Part shown: piece by piece, positions 48,713-56,812 of the stretch
How the letters are laid out: every line of letters begins with the position of its first letter
Position numbering within the stretch: position 1 is the stretch's first letter
NCBI GenBank assembly: GCA_014859445.1
Contig: JACUUC010000010.1
Span: forward strand, 1 to 64,000
DNA from: Bacterioplanes sp.
GTDB taxonomy: Bacteria; Pseudomonadota; Gammaproteobacteria; Pseudomonadales; Oceanobacteraceae
Direction of reading: 5' to 3'
DNA length: 64,000 nt
Translations under genes and position numbers: made by a program
The notes under the pieces: model-generated
Told to the model about the DNA's origin: nothing
The model's database searches: none
The model's input: the letters and a program-made list of their open reading frames with translations, nothing else

Positions 48713-51133
48713 TTAGCGTTTTTTCTTTTTCAGCGCTTTTTTCCGTTTCTTCATTGGCATGTCGCCCAATTCGGCAATCGCTCGTAAGCGCTTGATGATG
48801 TCGCCATTGATGGTGTTATCTGGAAATGTACCGTCATGATTGGCTTCCCCTGCTGGGCGTTGCAACACAATTTCCATGGCCTGATCGACGTGTTTCACAC
48901 AATGAATGTGAAATTGCCCAGCTTTCACAGCAGCCACTACGTCATCGTCCAAAATTAAGTTCACGGCGTTGGCTGCAGGGATGATCACACCTTGCTCGCC
49001 CGTGAGGCCACGTGCCGCACATAAACGATAAAAGCCTTCGATTTTTTCATTCACGCCACCAATCGCCTGTACTTCGCCGTATTGGTTCACAGACCCTGTA
49101 ATGGCATAGCTTTGAGCGATCGGTTGATGGATGAGTGCTGAAATCAAGGCAATGAGTTCCGCCAATGACGCGCTGTCACCGTCGATGTAGCCATAGGACT
49201 GCTCCATCGCAATGTGTGCGGTAATCGCAAGAGGGAAATGCTGGGCATAGCGATTGCCCAAAAAGCCACTGATGATCATGACGCCTTTGGAATGAATCGC
49301 TTGGCCCAGAGCCACTTCACGCTCAATATCAACGACCCCTTGGTGCCCTGGATAGACCGTTGTGGTGATACGAGCGGGAGAGCCAAAGCTGGTGTCGGCC
49401 AGCGCCATGACGGTAAGACCGTTGATTTTACCAATGGCATGACCGGATGTTTCGAGCAATACGGTTCCATCGAGCATTTGTTCAAATAATTTGTCATAAA
49501 CGCGCCCTGTGCGTTCTTTTTTGGCTTTCAGTGCACGGTCGATGTGCTGTGCCTCAATCAGCGAATCTTGGGCTAGCTGTCGAAGAAAATCGGCTTCTGC
49601 CAACAAATCGAATTGATCACCGAGGCAAGCACTGATGGTGTCTTGTTGCTCCGCTAGGCGAGCACTGTAACGCAGCATGCGTTTAATGGCTGGCTGGGCA
49701 ATATCGGCAAATCCTTGTTCGAGTACGCGGCTCTTTAGTAGGCGGGCATAGCCATCGATGTTTTCGTGCGTGAGCGGGAGGTCGCTATCGAAGTCGACTA
49801 CGGTACGAAATAGGCGACGAAAATCCTCATCGTACTCTTGCAATAGGTAATACACTTGCCGTGATCCGATCAATACGATCTTAACGTCCAAGGGCAGTGT
49901 GGCTGGCACCAGTGACGTTGTATTCAACAATCCCATGTCAGAATAGGGCGACTCCATTTTTAGGGTGCGTGCTTGAAGCGCACGTTTTAGGGCATCCCAA
50001 ACCCATGGTTCAGACAGTACTTTTTCGGCATCAAGAATCAAATAGCCGCCATTGGCTTTGTGCAGTGCACCGGCGGTAATTTTTTGATAACTGGTGACCA
50101 GTGCGCCTTGTTCGTTGGTGTACTCAATACGGCCAAATACGTTGCCGTAGCTGGGGTGTGACTCATACACAACAGGCGCGCCACTGTTGGCTTCGTGGTG
50201 AGTTGTTACATTGGGTAGTAATGACTCTTGCAGGGAGCTGCGTTTGACATACTCTTCGCGCAGCTCCAACAAGCGCTCATCGACCAATTCTTCCAAAACT
50301 AAGCGCGGTAGATGGGCTTCCATGTCATCGAGGTACTCCATGACGGAAACGTGATCATTGAAAGCCTGACGTAACGGTTGTAACAGTGGATGAATGGCGT
50401 CTTTGATCGTGTCTTGATTGAGTTTTCGTAAGGCATCACTACTTTCGCGCTTCCATTGTGGTAACTCTGAAAGTTGCTCTGCCAGCATTTGTTCGAGTTG
50501 CGCAATGTCATCATGGAAGGCATCACGCTCTTCTTCGCTCAGCTGAGCAAATTCGGTTTCATCCAATGCCTTACCATCGCGCATTGGGGTAAAGCTGATG
50601 GCAGAGGAATCTCGATAAACGGCAACACCGCGCTTGTGTGCTTCACGCTCGACGCTCTCAATGGCTTTGTCGTAGCGACGATTAAAGACATAGTCGATGG
50701 CCGATTTTTTCTGTTGGTAAGTCGGGTGCTCTAGGGCGGCTGGAAAGGTGGCTAGTAGCTGGTCAATCAAATCATCGATGTGTTGTTTAAAAACGTTGGC
50801 CTCGTCGGGCTTGAGCGCCATGGCTCTGGGCTCACGCGGATTCGTAAAGTGATTTACGTAGCACCATACATCGGGAGTTTGTTGGCGCTTTCCTTCACTT
50901 TTTAAGTAATCCCGCACATACGAAGAGCGCCCGGTACCGGTATCACCCATGACAAAAATATTGTAACCCGAGCGTTTCATGGCAACGCCAAATTGAATGG
51001 CGTTCACCGCTCGATCTTGACCAAGAACACCGACAAAGGGCTCCAGTTCTGCGGTCGAAGCAAAGGGAAGTAAGTCGTCTGCAATTTCTTGCGTGATTTT
51101 TTCAAAGGGTAAAGCAGTTACCGATGAGGTCAT
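48713..51133 (-). CDS. Lon-like ATP-dependent protease (AAA_32 / AsrA-like)
   Basis: An 806-aa protein of the LonB-related family. The P-loop is GDTGTGRSS (63-71), where Arg replaces the usual Lys, as I recall for Pseudomonas relatives such as AsrA. A long helical insert (about 90-330) precedes the second half of the AAA module (YLILDAEKVLSEPW as Walker B region). The C-terminal Lon protease domain has the catalytic Ser in GDSASLAELIALISAL and the Lys in GGVNEKIEGFYRLC. The tail is very basic (KKRKKALKKKKR). Cytoplasmic quality control or heat-shock control is inferred. Confidence 0.9.
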   Translation of the reverse strand: MTSSVTALPFEKITQEIADDLLPFASTAELEPFVGVLGQDRAVNAIQFGVAMKRSGYNIFVMGDTGTGRSSYVRDYLKSEGKRQQTPDVWCYVNHFTNPREPRAMALKPDEANVFKQHIDDLIDQLLATFPAALEHPTYQQKKSAIDYVFNRRYDKAIESVEREAHKRGVAVYRDSSAISFTPMRDGKALDETEFAQLSEEERDAFHDDIAQLEQMLAEQLSELPQWKRESSDALRKLNQDTIKDAIHPLLQPLRQAFNDHVSVMEYLDDMEAHLPRLVLEELVDERLLELREEYVKRSSLQESLLPNVTTHHEANSGAPVVYESHPSYGNVFGRIEYTNEQGALVTSYQKITAGALHKANGGYLILDAEKVLSEPWVWDALKRALQARTLKMESPYSDMGLLNTTSLVPATLPLDVKIVLIGSRQVYYLLQEYDEDFRRLFRTVVDFDSDLPLTHENIDGYARLLKSRVLEQGFADIAQPAIKRMLRYSARLAEQQDTISACLGDQFDLLAEADFLRQLAQDSLIEAQHIDRALKAKKERTGRVYDKLFEQMLDGTVLLETSGHAIGKINGLTVMALADTSFGSPARITTTVYPGHQGVVDIEREVALGQAIHSKGVMIISGFLGNRYAQHFPLAITAHIAMEQSYGYIDGDSASLAELIALISALIHQPIAQSYAITGSVNQYGEVQAIGGVNEKIEGFYRLCAARGLTGEQGVIIPAANAVNLILDDDVVAAVKAGQFHIHCVKHVDQAMEIVLQRPAGEANHDGTFPDNTINGDIIKRLRAIAELGDMPMKKRKKALKKKKR

Positions 51134-51210
51134 GATAAGGCGTGTCTTTTTAATACAAATAAGGTGTTTACAGTAGGGCTATGTGCATCACTTGGCAAGG
51201 GTGGGGCGCA

Positions 51211-51238
51211 TTGCAATTGTGCGATAGATCGGGATAAT
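51211..51238 (+). promoter_or_regulatory. Promoter for the YbfE-like gene
   Basis: TTGCAA (51211-51216), a 16-bp spacer and GATAAT (51233-51238). It overlaps an upstream in-frame ATG at 51237, which argues for translation from 51267 instead. Confidence 0.5.
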
Positions 51239-51266
51239 GGCGCGTTTTTGGTTGCTTGAGCACGCC

Positions 51267-51536
51267 ATGTCAGTACAGCCTGAAGATCGAACCACTCTGG
51301 ATATGTTTACTGTCGCTCAACGTGGGCGACCGCGCAAAAACCCGTACGATCGAACGTTACAGTGTCGAGTGAATAAACGCACTCAGCGCCAGCGCGATAA
51401 GCAGCGAGGCGTACAGCGTCTAGAAATTCGACTCGAGCAAACCATCGTTCAGCAACTGGACAAAAGCTGTGAGCAATTGGGGCTGAATCGAGCGCAGGTG
51501 TTGGAATTAGCACTGAAGCAGTGGCTGCATCTGTAA
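51267..51536 (+). CDS. YbfE-like small DNA-binding-type protein
   Basis: An 89-aa basic protein matching the family annotated as LexA-regulated YbfE in enterobacteria: DRTTLDMFTVAQRGRPRKNP near the N-terminus (AT-hook-like GRPRKNP), then RVNKRTQRQRDKQRG, and a C-terminal ribbon-helix-helix-like part (RLEIRLEQTIVQQLDKSCE). It probably binds DNA. The start at 51267 is chosen because a promoter covers the earlier ATG. No LexA box was visible upstream. Divergent from the Lon-like gene. Confidence 0.75.
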   Translation: MSVQPEDRTTLDMFTVAQRGRPRKNPYDRTLQCRVNKRTQRQRDKQRGVQRLEIRLEQTIVQQLDKSCEQLGLNRAQVLELALKQWLHL

Positions 51537-51590
51537 CGATTGTGCGATAAGCGCTTGATTTTGCGTGGGCTTTTGATAAAGTGCGCACAC

Positions 51591-51606
51591 TCTGGTGATC
51601 ACCAGA
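51591..51606. repeat. 16-bp perfect palindrome upstream of the SRP RNA
   Basis: TCTGGTGATCACCAGA, a perfect palindrome 8 bp before the start of the SRP RNA core. As RNA it would make a 6-bp stem with a GATC loop in a 5' precursor; as DNA it could be an operator. A -10-like GATAAA lies just upstream at 51575-51580. Confidence 0.5.
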
Positions 51607-51613
51607 TCGTTAT

Positions 51614-51727
<114 letters not shown>

Positions 51728-51799
51728 CAATTCTTCCTGACAATTTTCCGCCGACAAGGTATGATGACCATCGAATGTCTCTCCACGTCTGGAAAAAAC

Positions 51800-53542
51800 A
51801 TGAGTTATCAAGTACTTGCGAGAAAATGGCGTCCACGTTTCTTTGATGAAATGGTTGGCCAAGAGCATGTATTAAAAGCCCTGATCAATGCCTTGAACGA
51901 ACAGCGATTGCATCATGCGTATTTATTTACCGGTACGCGTGGGGTGGGCAAAACCACCATTGCTCGTATTCTGGCTAAATGTCTTAATTGTGAGCAAGGC
52001 ATTAGTGCTCGCCCCTGTGGCGAATGCAGTTCGTGTCGAGAAATAGCAGAAGGTCGATTTGTTGATTTAATCGAAGTCGATGCGGCCTCTCGTACCAAGG
52101 TGGAAGACACTCGCGAGTTGCTCGATAACGTTCAATATGCGCCAACGCGTGGACGTTTCAAAGTGTATCTGATCGACGAAGTTCATATGCTCTCGTCACA
52201 CAGTTTCAATGCCTTGCTGAAAACCCTGGAAGAGCCTCCTGCGCACGTTAAATTTTTGTTGGCAACCACCGATCCGCAGAAATTGCCCGTTACCATTTTG
52301 TCGCGTTGTTTGCAGTTCAGTCTGAAGAACATGACGCCTGAGCGCATTGTTGATTACTTAGGTACGGTGCTAACGGCGGAGCAGATTCGCTATGAAGAAC
52401 CAGCACTGTGGCAGTTGGGAATGGCGGCTCAAGGCAGTATGCGAGATGCCTTGTCGCTGACCGATCAAGCCATCGCCTTTGGCGAAGGGTATGTCTCGGA
52501 AGAACACGTTCATGCCATGCTGGGGACGATGGATCGCGGGCGATTGTTCAAGCTGGCTGAAGTGATGGCGCATGCTGATCCAGCGGCCCTGTTGCGTGAA
52601 ATTGCCGATATGGCCGAACACGGCCCAGATTACGACGAAGTGCTGCAAGGTCTTTTGCAGCTCTGGCATAGAACCGCCTTAGCGCAAGTAGTGCCAGAAG
52701 CCATCGATAATGCTCAGGGTGATCGAGAGGCCATCATGACATTGGCGAATGCCATGCTGGCTGAGGATATCCAGCTGTTTTATCAAATTGGTTTGAGTGG
52801 ACGAGCGGACATGAAGCATGCGCCGGATCCGCGACAGGGATTTGAAATGGTGTTGTTACGAATGTTGGCATTCTGTCCTGCACCTGCAGCACCACTGGAT
52901 TTAGATCTCGTCACGGCGCTTGAAAAAAAAAAGGCTCCAGCCTTAGCTGACGAATCTGCTCGTGCGGTTGCAATTGATTCAGAGCGTGCTGTCGAGAACG
53001 AGGTCTCGCCCGTCATCACGCCCCCCGAAATAGACACGACACGCGCCGTTGAGGCGCATGTCTCAACACCGTCTGCCATCGAGTCACCGTTTACGACTGA
53101 TGACGGCAGCGCGCCACAGAATGCTGACCATGTTGAATCGATGGACTCGGACTTGCCTGCGCTTGCTCCGCATACGTGGTGGCTTTGGGTGGAGCAGTTG
53201 GCGTTAAGTGGCTTGTCGCAAGCGATTGCACGTAACAGTGCCTTGATTCAGATGAATGATCAGGTGTTGGAATTTGATGTTGATCCGGTTCAGGGTGCGC
53301 TGTTTAATGATGCACAAAAGCAACGCATCGAAGCCGCGATACAGCACCATTGGCCAAATTGCCGTGTTATCATGCAGCTACAAACTCCGCGGGCCGAAAC
53401 CCCAGAACAACGACGCCAGCGTGAGCAAGCGGACGCTTTTTACAGTGCCAAGCAGTCGATTGAAGCGGATCCAGTAGTCAATCATATTTTGTCGGAACTG
53501 GGTGGCTTTGTGATCGAACAAAGTATTCGTCCGATACGTTAA
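51800..53542 (+). CDS. dnaX: DNA polymerase III subunits tau and (by slippage) gamma
   Basis: A 580-aa clamp-loader ATPase. Seen: YQVLARKWRPRFFDEMVGQ at the start, Walker A GTRGVGKTT (K51), a zinc module with C64, C73, C76 and C79, Walker B LIDEVHML, and the sensor SRC motif at 168-170. Domains I-III end near residue 370, followed by an acidic linker and a C-terminal tau-specific domain (about 460-580). A run of ten A residues at 52923-52932 contains A-AAA-AAG in phase; frame shifting there would end within a few codons and yield a gamma form. The ATG at 51800 gives the standard N-terminus. ybaB follows after 15 bp. Confidence 0.96.
   Translation: MSYQVLARKWRPRFFDEMVGQEHVLKALINALNEQRLHHAYLFTGTRGVGKTTIARILAKCLNCEQGISARPCGECSSCREIAEGRFVDLIEVDAASRTKVEDTRELLDNVQYAPTRGRFKVYLIDEVHMLSSHSFNALLKTLEEPPAHVKFLLATTDPQKLPVTILSRCLQFSLKNMTPERIVDYLGTVLTAEQIRYEEPALWQLGMAAQGSMRDALSLTDQAIAFGEGYVSEEHVHAMLGTMDRGRLFKLAEVMAHADPAALLREIADMAEHGPDYDEVLQGLLQLWHRTALAQVVPEAIDNAQGDREAIMTLANAMLAEDIQLFYQIGLSGRADMKHAPDPRQGFEMVLLRMLAFCPAPAAPLDLDLVTALEKKKAPALADESARAVAIDSERAVENEVSPVITPPEIDTTRAVEAHVSTPSAIESPFTTDDGSAPQNADHVESMDSDLPALAPHTWWLWVEQLALSGLSQAIARNSALIQMNDQVLEFDVDPVQGALFNDAQKQRIEAAIQHHWPNCRVIMQLQTPRAETPEQRRQREQADAFYSAKQSIEADPVVNHILSELGGFVIEQSIRPIR
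52923..52950 (+). promoter_or_regulatory. dnaX slippery sequence and -1 stop
   Basis: A10-GG with the in-frame heptamer A-AAA-AAG. A -1 shift after Lys378 reads G-S-S-L-S then TGA (52948-52950), giving a gamma subunit of 383 aa. The +1 frame also stops quickly (L-Q-P, TAG at 52944-52946). No clear upstream Shine-Dalgarno-like stimulator was seen. Confidence 0.75.
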
Positions 53543-53557
53543 TGAAAGGAGATAGAC

Positions 53558-53884
53558 ATGTTGAAAGGTGGCATGGGCAACTTAATGAAACAAGCCCAAA
53601 AAATGCAAGAACAAATGCAGCGCCAGCAAGCGGAATTGGCGGAAGCCGAAGTCCAAGGTGAGTCGGGTGCGGGCTTGGTGAAAATCACGATGAATGGTCG
53701 TCATGATGTTAAGCGCGTAGAGATTGATGACAGCTTGATGTCCGAAGACAAAGACATGTTGGAAGATTTGTTGGCGGCTGCGATAAATGATGCTGTGCGT
53801 AAAATTGAAGCACGCAATCAGGAACAAATGAGTAAATTGACTGCGGGTATGGGTTTGCCTGCGGGCATGAAGTTGCCGTTTTAA
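53558..53884 (+). CDS. ybaB: YbaB/EbfC nucleoid-associated protein
   Basis: A 108-aa DNA-binding protein that forms dimers on DNA. The N-terminal Gln/Met-rich helix ([14 protein letters not shown]), the central strand [17 protein letters not shown] and the C-terminal helix with [17 protein letters not shown] are all typical. AAAGGAGA precedes the ATG. It lies between dnaX and recR, the standard order in bacteria. Confidence 0.95.
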   Translation: MLKGGMGNLMKQAQKMQEQMQRQQAELAEAEVQGESGAGLVKITMNGRHDVKRVEIDDSLMSEDKDMLEDLLAAAINDAVRKIEARNQEQMSKLTAGMGLPAGMKLPF

Positions 53885-53887
53885 GTC

Positions 53888-54433
53888 ATGAGTTCAGCGC
53901 GCGAATACCAAGCGCTGGTGCGCGCCCTCGATCAATTACCCGGTATTGGTCCTCAGGCTGCTTTGCGTTGCGCTCGTTGGTTGTTACAGCAACCACAGAA
54001 TAGCCTGCTTGAGGCATTGCAAGCCGCACAACGTTTGCAACAATGTCCTCGATGTCGTCGTTACTGGCAACCGCAACCGCAAGTCGAGTTTTGTTGTAAC
54101 AGTGATCTTGGTCATGCGGATTTGTTGGTGGTCGTTTATGACGACGATGTCGAAGCCTATCGACAGCAAGGCTATCGAGGACGATTTTTTATCTTGCATG
54201 GTCTCTTATCGCCCATGCAGGGAATCGGGCCTAAACAGCTCCGTTTATCGGAGTTAGTGACAGTGTTACAACGCGAACCAGTTGCTCGAATTGGCTTGTG
54301 TTTACCGTCCGATGTTGAGGCACAAACGACGGCTTATTATATTCGTCAGTTAATTCAACGAGCCGAATTGCCCATTCAACCCGACGTGATGGATGTCGAT
54401 ACGACGGCTGGAGAGTTACCATGGCCAATATAA
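53888..54433 (+). CDS. recR: Divergent, C-terminally shortened RecR-like recombination protein
   Basis: A 181-aa RecR homologue (usual length about 200) by position after ybaB and by LPGIGPQAALRCARWLL (helix-hairpin-helix), a CPRC zinc half-site (C53, C56) and HGLLSPMQGIGP of the Toprim region. It departs from the family in several places: the second zinc half reads FCCNSD (C69, C70) rather than CxxC, the Toprim VVE-type glutamate is replaced (VVVYDDDVEAY), and the C-terminus ends AGELPWPI, lacking the conserved LEYVD...TL tail. The last 13 bp overlap the start of rnd. It may be altered in RecFOR function. Confidence 0.8.
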   Translation: MSSAREYQALVRALDQLPGIGPQAALRCARWLLQQPQNSLLEALQAAQRLQQCPRCRRYWQPQPQVEFCCNSDLGHADLLVVVYDDDVEAYRQQGYRGRFFILHGLLSPMQGIGPKQLRLSELVTVLQREPVARIGLCLPSDVEAQTTAYYIRQLIQRAELPIQPDVMDVDTTAGELPWPI

Positions 54434-55569
54434 CCCTACCAGAACCCGTATGGATTGCGTCGAATGACGCGCTGCGTGATGCCTGTGTCGCCTGGTTAGA
54501 GGCGCCATATTTAGCCGTCGATACCGAATTCATGCGCACCAATACGTTTTATCCAGTTGCGGGTTTATTGCAAATAGCCGATCAATACGGAAGCTATTTG
54601 ATAGATCCATTAGAGATTGATTGCTGGCAGCCACTAGCCGATGTGTTTGTGCAATCGTCTGTGGTGAAAGTGTTTCATGCCTGTGCCGAAGATCTCGATG
54701 TGTGTCGTCAGCTTCTGGGTGTGGTGCCGCAACCGTTAGCGGATACGCAAGTAGGAGCCGCCCTCTCGGGGTTGGGGGCGTCTATGGGATTTCAACGATT
54801 GCTCAATGAACTGATGCAGATTGATTTGTCGAAAGAAGAAACTCGGTCGAATTGGTTGCAACGACCGTTGCGACACGAACAAATACAATACGCCATCGCC
54901 GATGTGCATTACTTGTTCGCACTCTATCCCGTGTTACTGCAACGATTGTGCGATAGCAAACGTCTGACCTGGTTTGAGCAAGATTGTGAACGCTTGGTTG
55001 CTCTTGCCCAGCAAGAAGAACCGCTGGAACACTATTATCGAAAAGTGAAATTGGCCTGGAAGTTACGGCCACAAGAGCAATATATTTTACAGCAATTGGT
55101 GATTTGGCGTGAACAGCAGGCGCGTTTGAGAAACGTTCCACGCAACAAGGTGATTGATGATCAGGCGCTTTGGTATTTGGCTCGTTTTAAAGCACGAAAT
55201 CGTGATCAATTGGCCAAAGCAGGTATAAAGCCAGCCGCGATTCGGGAAGACGGTACGACCTTGTTGCGCATCGTCAGTGATGCCGACAAAGCGGATGGCG
55301 ACTGCTGGCCTTTACAGCTCGATCGTCCCTTGTCACCAATGGCCAGTCAATGGCATAAGCAGTTAAAAGCCATTGTGCAGCGCAAAGCAGAAGAGCTTGG
55401 CATTGCGCCCGACTTATTGGCTAAAAAGAAAGCCATCGAAGCACTAATTCGTTCAGGTTTTCCTGATGGCCCCTTTCAGTTGCCGGAAGGGCTGACGGGT
55501 TGGCGACAAGACATGATCGGAAATGAACTACTGCTTTACCTCAAGGAATACCGTGGCGGTAACGCCTAA
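54421..55569 (+). CDS. rnd: Ribonuclease D
   Basis: A 382-aa 3'-5' exoribonuclease for tRNA and small RNA maturation. The DEDDy motifs are AVDTEFMR (D34, E36), FHACAEDLDVC, and the Tyr-containing YAIADVHYLFALY; two HRDC-type helical domains follow (about 205-290 and 300-375). Its ATG lies inside the recR 3' end (13-bp overlap). The rnd-ycgL-ycgN order is conserved in Pseudomonas-like bacteria. Confidence 0.95.
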   Translation: MANITLPEPVWIASNDALRDACVAWLEAPYLAVDTEFMRTNTFYPVAGLLQIADQYGSYLIDPLEIDCWQPLADVFVQSSVVKVFHACAEDLDVCRQLLGVVPQPLADTQVGAALSGLGASMGFQRLLNELMQIDLSKEETRSNWLQRPLRHEQIQYAIADVHYLFALYPVLLQRLCDSKRLTWFEQDCERLVALAQQEEPLEHYYRKVKLAWKLRPQEQYILQQLVIWREQQARLRNVPRNKVIDDQALWYLARFKARNRDQLAKAGIKPAAIREDGTTLLRIVSDADKADGDCWPLQLDRPLSPMASQWHKQLKAIVQRKAEELGIAPDLLAKKKAIEALIRSGFPDGPFQLPEGLTGWRQDMIGNELLLYLKEYRGGNA

Positions 55570-55575
55570 TACACT

Positions 55576-55587
55576 TCATTATAATGA
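55576..55587. repeat. 12-bp palindrome with a consensus -10 before ycgL
   Basis: TCATTATAATGA contains TATAAT (55580-55585), 9 bp before the ycgL ATG. If used as a -10 element the transcript would be almost leaderless; no good -35 is seen. It may instead be an RNA hairpin near the ycgL start. Confidence 0.35.
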
Positions 55588-55594
55588 GTGCCTC

Positions 55595-55879
55595 ATGAGT
55601 AAGTTATTGTGTGACGTTTACGTCTCTACGAAAAAAGAAGAAACCTATTTGTACGTATCACGAAAAGATGGTTTGGAAAAAATCCCCGAAACGTTGATGG
55701 ACATTTTTGGTAAACCAAAGCTGGCATTAACGATGATTCTCACTCCTGAGAAAAAATTAGGCAGAGCTGATACGGCCAAAGTATTGCATGATATTGAGCA
55801 GCAAGGGTTTTACTTGCAGATGCCACCGCCGCGTGAAACCTACCTGTTGGATTTGTTCACTAAGCGAGATGTGGAATGA
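55595..55879 (+). CDS. ycgL: YcgL family protein
   Basis: A 94-aa protein matching YcgL throughout: CDVYVSTKKEETYLYVSR at the start, then GKPKLALTMILTPEKKL and the end segment GFYLQMPPPRETYLL. The fold is known, the function is not. The start was chosen at the methionine beginning the conserved domain; the ribosome-binding site is weak. ATGA overlap with ycgN. Confidence 0.93.
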   Translation: MSKLLCDVYVSTKKEETYLYVSRKDGLEKIPETLMDIFGKPKLALTMILTPEKKLGRADTAKVLHDIEQQGFYLQMPPPRETYLLDLFTKRDVE

Positions 55880-56316
55880 GTGCACAACCGTTTTGGCAGC
55901 GTAAATCACTGGCCGAAATGACACCAACCGAGTGGGAGTCGTTGTGTGATGGCTGTGCCTTGTGTTGCTTGCATAAACTAGAAGACGAAGAGACGGGTGA
56001 GGTGTATTACACCGACGTACACTGTCGCTATATGGATAGCGACAGTTGTCAGTGTACTGTCTATCCGCAGCGTCAGCAAAAAGTACCGGAGTGTGTTTGG
56101 CTGACACCCGAGCAGGCTGAACGTTTTTTCTGGTTACCACCAACGTGTGCCTATCGATTGATCGCGGAGCAGAAACCATTGCCGGATTGGCACCCTTTAA
56201 TCACGGGGGATCGCAACACGGTACATGAGGCGGGTGTGTCAATGCGTCATAAAGGCATTGCGGATGATCAATTGGCCGAGTCTGAATGGCAGGATCGAAT
56301 TATATGGAAGGCATAA
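55876..56316 (+). CDS. ycgN: YcgN family cysteine-cluster protein
   Basis: A 146-aa UPF0260/YkgJ-type protein. Conserved cysteines: LCDGCALCC (near residues 22-30), VHCRYMDSDSCQCTVYP, and LPPTCAYRL. Such clusters bind zinc or an iron-sulfur centre; the function is unknown. The start overlaps ycgL (ATGA) and the stop overlaps the next ATG (TAATG). Confidence 0.93.
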   Translation: MSAQPFWQRKSLAEMTPTEWESLCDGCALCCLHKLEDEETGEVYYTDVHCRYMDSDSCQCTVYPQRQQKVPECVWLTPEQAERFFWLPPTCAYRLIAEQKPLPDWHPLITGDRNTVHEAGVSMRHKGIADDQLAESEWQDRIIWKA

Positions 56317-56684
56317 TGGAATTCAGTGGCTACTGGCTAGCCTATTTGGGTTTTGCGTTGGTGTCGTATTGGTGCTGGACGCAGCTATTTTTTTGGCTTC
56401 GGCGCGGTTCTGACGTGCGTCAGCTGTTTCACTTACTTGGCGCGGTCTTGATTTTTGCTCCCGCACCGATTGAGCAGGGCGCCAATTATTTTGCTCCCGC
56501 ATTCGTGATCGTTCCTTTTGTCGCTATTGGCGATGGGTTAGAGCAAGCGCAATACGCCATTATCTGGTGGGTTGTGGCGTTGTGTATCGGTGCGCTGTTG
56601 CTCACGTTGCGTCAATTGCAGCGGTGGCTCAGTCAACGTTGGTCTCGTCCGAAGGAGGACGCCAACACCGCCATCGGGGAGTGA
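56316..56684 (+). CDS. Small inner-membrane protein of unknown function
   Basis: A 122-aa protein with three or four hydrophobic segments (about 4-24, 34-50, 56-70, 78-100) and a basic cytoplasmic tail (RQLQRWLSQRWSRPKE). GGAAGG lies 5 nt before the ATG, which itself overlaps the ycgN stop. Members at this place in the rnd-ycgL-ycgN cluster occur in related genera; no activity is known to me. Confidence 0.75.
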   Translation: MEFSGYWLAYLGFALVSYWCWTQLFFWLRRGSDVRQLFHLLGAVLIFAPAPIEQGANYFAPAFVIVPFVAIGDGLEQAQYAIIWWVVALCIGALLLTLRQLQRWLSQRWSRPKEDANTAIGE

Positions 56685-56812
56685 TTGGTCGTTATTGTCG
56701 TTCTGATTGTTTGCTTTTTGATCGTTTTCTCATTGTTGTCAGTAATAAATGACAAATAAAAGAGTTTTTTTATTACTTTTCTGGCTAACCAGAAAAACTT
56801 TGCTAACTTTAA
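56685..56812 (+). other. Intergenic region with inverted repeats and probable promoter
   Basis: AT-rich stretch between the small membrane protein and the structured leader. It has an AT-rich inverted repeat with a T-run (AATAAAA...TTTTATT, 56755-56773), perhaps a weak terminator, and a perfect 8-bp palindrome TTTTCTGG-CTAA-CCAGAAAA (56777-56796) placed where an operator would overlap the -35 of a downstream promoter (-10-like TTGCTA or TAACTT near 56800-56808). Confidence 0.4.

Noticed and set aside
48713-51133. Broken P-loop (Arg for Lys) in the Lon-like protease
   Set aside because: I recall the same GTGR form in Pseudomonas homologues, so it appears to be a family trait and not a mutation.
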